Position numbers and translations under genes: made by a program. The notes below the pieces were generated by a model, which worked only from the letters and a program-made list of their open reading frames with translations, ran no database searches and was not told the origin of the DNA. DNA of 64,000 nt from Veillonellaceae bacterium (lineage in GTDB: Bacteria > Bacillota > Negativicutes > Veillonellales > Veillonellaceae): NCBI GenBank assembly GCA_900765165.1, contig CAAFQR010000042.1:4695-68694 (forward strand), read 5' to 3'. Positions 62,570 to 64,000 of this stretch are shown here, one piece after another; position 1 is the first letter of the stretch, and every line of letters starts with the position of its first letter.

Positions 62570-63886
62570 ATGACAACCGCAAAAACGTCGGGGAATTTGG
62601 CGAGGTTCCTCATCTACAGTCTCATCGGTATTATCATGTTCTTTGTACCTATCACAATCGCCGGTAAAAGCACGATTCCTATCGACCACATCGTTGGGGT
62701 TATCCGTAAGTTTTTGTCGTTTACCGATATTTATGGCTTAATCATCGTTGTGTGCGGGGCGCTGTTGCCGTTCGTGACGGGCACGTTTAAGAAGAGCATC
62801 GCCAATGTGATTTTTTCGTTGTTAGGCCTATTCGGCTTGGTGGCGGCTGCCATGGTGTACTTCGGTTTTGGGCCGCAAATTATCGTGGATAAAGAAACGG
62901 CGCCGTATATTTTCCGCATCATCGTTATCCCCGTTGTTATCATCGTGCCCATTGGGTCGGTATTCTTGTCTTTCATCGTGTCTTACGGCTTGATGGAATA
63001 CATCGGCGTTTTGCTTGAACCTATCATGCGCCCTATTTGGCGCACGCCGGGTCGCTCTGCAGTCGACGCCGTAGCGTCCTTCGTTGGTAGTTATTCGTTA
63101 GCACTTTTGGTAACGAACCGCGTTTACAAAGAAGGTTTGTATACCACTAAAGAAGCGGCTATCATCGCAACAGGGTTCTCCACCGTATCGGCTACGTTTA
63201 TGATCATCGTAGCGAAAACGTTAGGTCTCATGGACCACTGGAACCTTTTCTTCTGGGCCACTTGCGTCATTACGTTTATCGTGTCGGCTATTACGGCTCG
63301 CTTCTATCCGCTAAGCCGCTTCCCGGATACGTATTACAATAATATGGAACCGGCGGAAGCTACGAAAAAAGCGTTGCTAGCTCCTGGCGAAAGTCGTTTT
63401 GGCAAGGCTTACGAAGTTGCCATGGAAACCGTTGCTACTGCACCGTCCCTCAAAGAAAGTGTTATCTCCAATCTTAAAGACGGTATTCGCTTGTCCTTGA
63501 ACATCGGTGCCACCATCATGGGCATCGGTACGTTAGCGCTTATCGTCGCCAACCACACCATGTTCTTCGACATCGTTGGCTACATATTCTACCCGGTGCT
63601 CGCTCTGCTCGGTGTTCCGGAAGCCTCCTTATTGGCTAAAGGTGCTGCAGCCGGCTTCGCTGAAATGTACATTCCGGCCATTCTCAGCAAAGAATCCATT
63701 CTGCTCGTAAAATTCGTCGTAGCCGTTGTAAGTATCTCGGAAATTCTCTTCCTCGATGGATCCATTCCGTGTATCTTGGCAACCGATATTCCACTGAGCA
63801 TGAAAGATCTGATTATTATATGGATTGAACGCGTGTTCCTGTCGTTTTTATTTGCGATCCCCTTAGCGTACTTACTGTTCGGCTAG
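62570..63886 (+). CDS. YjiH family membrane protein (nucleoside recognition / GATE domain)
   Basis: 438-aa polytopic inner-membrane protein with about ten helices and the Gate-type domain shared by nucleoside transporters and spore maturation proteins (GRSAVDAVASFVGSYSLALL, AAIIATGFSTVSATFMIIVA). A basic cytoplasmic loop (about residues 250-285) separates two helical halves. The transported substrate is unknown. AGGAGG lies 7 nt before the ATG. On the plus strand, bracketed by the elements E3 upstream and E4 downstream. Confidence 0.85.
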   Translation: MTTAKTSGNLARFLIYSLIGIIMFFVPITIAGKSTIPIDHIVGVIRKFLSFTDIYGLIIVVCGALLPFVTGTFKKSIANVIFSLLGLFGLVAAAMVYFGFGPQIIVDKETAPYIFRIIVIPVVIIVPIGSVFLSFIVSYGLMEYIGVLLEPIMRPIWRTPGRSAVDAVASFVGSYSLALLVTNRVYKEGLYTTKEAAIIATGFSTVSATFMIIVAKTLGLMDHWNLFFWATCVITFIVSAITARFYPLSRFPDTYYNNMEPAEATKKALLAPGESRFGKAYEVAMETVATAPSLKESVISNLKDGIRLSLNIGATIMGIGTLALIVANHTMFFDIVGYIFYPVLALLGVPEASLLAKGAAAGFAEMYIPAILSKESILLVKFVVAVVSISEILFLDGSIPCILATDIPLSMKDLIIIWIERVFLSFLFAIPLAYLLFG

Positions 63887-63916
63887 AGTTTATTTAGATA
63901 GCATCGCAATACGACC

Positions 63917-64000
63917 GTCCTACAAGAACGAGCTAGTAATATATAGCCTTGCACTCCGACCGATGTACAAGAACGACCCGGGTATGGGTTAGGCATGTCA
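63917..64000 (+). repeat. Element E4, left end only (cut by window end)
   Basis: CCGACCGATGTACAAGAACG followed by ACCCGGGTATG (63957-63987) matches the conserved left-arm block of E2 and E3; a degenerate extra copy CCGTCCTACAAGAACGAGC precedes it at about 63915. The remaining part lies outside the window, so the palindrome cannot be checked. Confidence 0.6.

Overview
The window looks like a chromosome segment of a Firmicute, most probably of the class Negativicutes (Veillonella/Megasphaera/Dialister relatives). Pointers are the Gram-positive style order rimP-nusA-ylxR-ylxQ-infB-rbfA-nrnA-truB-ribF, a transketolase split into two genes, the pair csaB plus a DUF5693-like membrane protein, long-form HPF, and an envelope set (FtsEX, an EnvC-like LytM protein, CtpA, CsaB) that fits a cell with a complex envelope. 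Base composition appears mid-range (about 45-50% GC by eye). The placement is inference; no rRNA or tRNA gene was seen. Nearly all genes lie on the minus strand; only the HD-GYP protein, rpsT and the YjiH-like protein are on the plus strand.

Layout. 1-9.6 kb: proline synthesis (proB, partial proA) behind obg and yhbY, then split transketolase followed by ftsE, ftsX, an EnvC-like peptidase and ctpA. 9.6-18.5 kb: csaB, DUF5693- and DUF2993-like proteins, prfB with a +1 frameshift site that uses UAA, secA, hpf, cspA. 18.8-23.4 kb: polar amino-acid ABC transporter with two tandem binding proteins and an aminotransferase in the middle, preceded by an independently transcribed ncRNA candidate (23.58-23.83 kb). 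24.1-31.8 kb: HD-GYP protein, macrodomain plus frameshifted sirtuin pair, comF, recD2, a chorismate mutase-shikimate kinase fusion and a second aminotransferase. 31.9-39.8 kb: the translation/transcription operon. 39.9-45.5 kb: lytic transglycosylase, coaE, mutM, polA. 45.6-54.1 kb: rpsT, two secreted enzymes, deoB, Nudix hydrolase, dut, pnp, rpsO, a CMD-like protein and a cyclase.

54.1-64.0 kb is the accessory part: an Mrr-like endonuclease with a 35-codon membrane ORF, a 1-kb repeat-rich region, a TrpXYZ-like ABC transporter, an unrecognised protein, a TetR regulator, an arginase-family protein and a YjiH-like membrane protein. Between these genes lie long inverted-repeat elements of 300-390 bp (three complete, one cut by the window end). 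Two of them share an identical apical-loop core and conserved unpaired arm segments while their stem sequences differ but still pair. This is the most interesting feature of the window: it looks like a directional, structure-conserved element family that I cannot name.

Other points: a 56-58 bp tandem array, a dispersed repeat of about 55 bp, and an over-represented GTGAAATAA word in intergenic regions.
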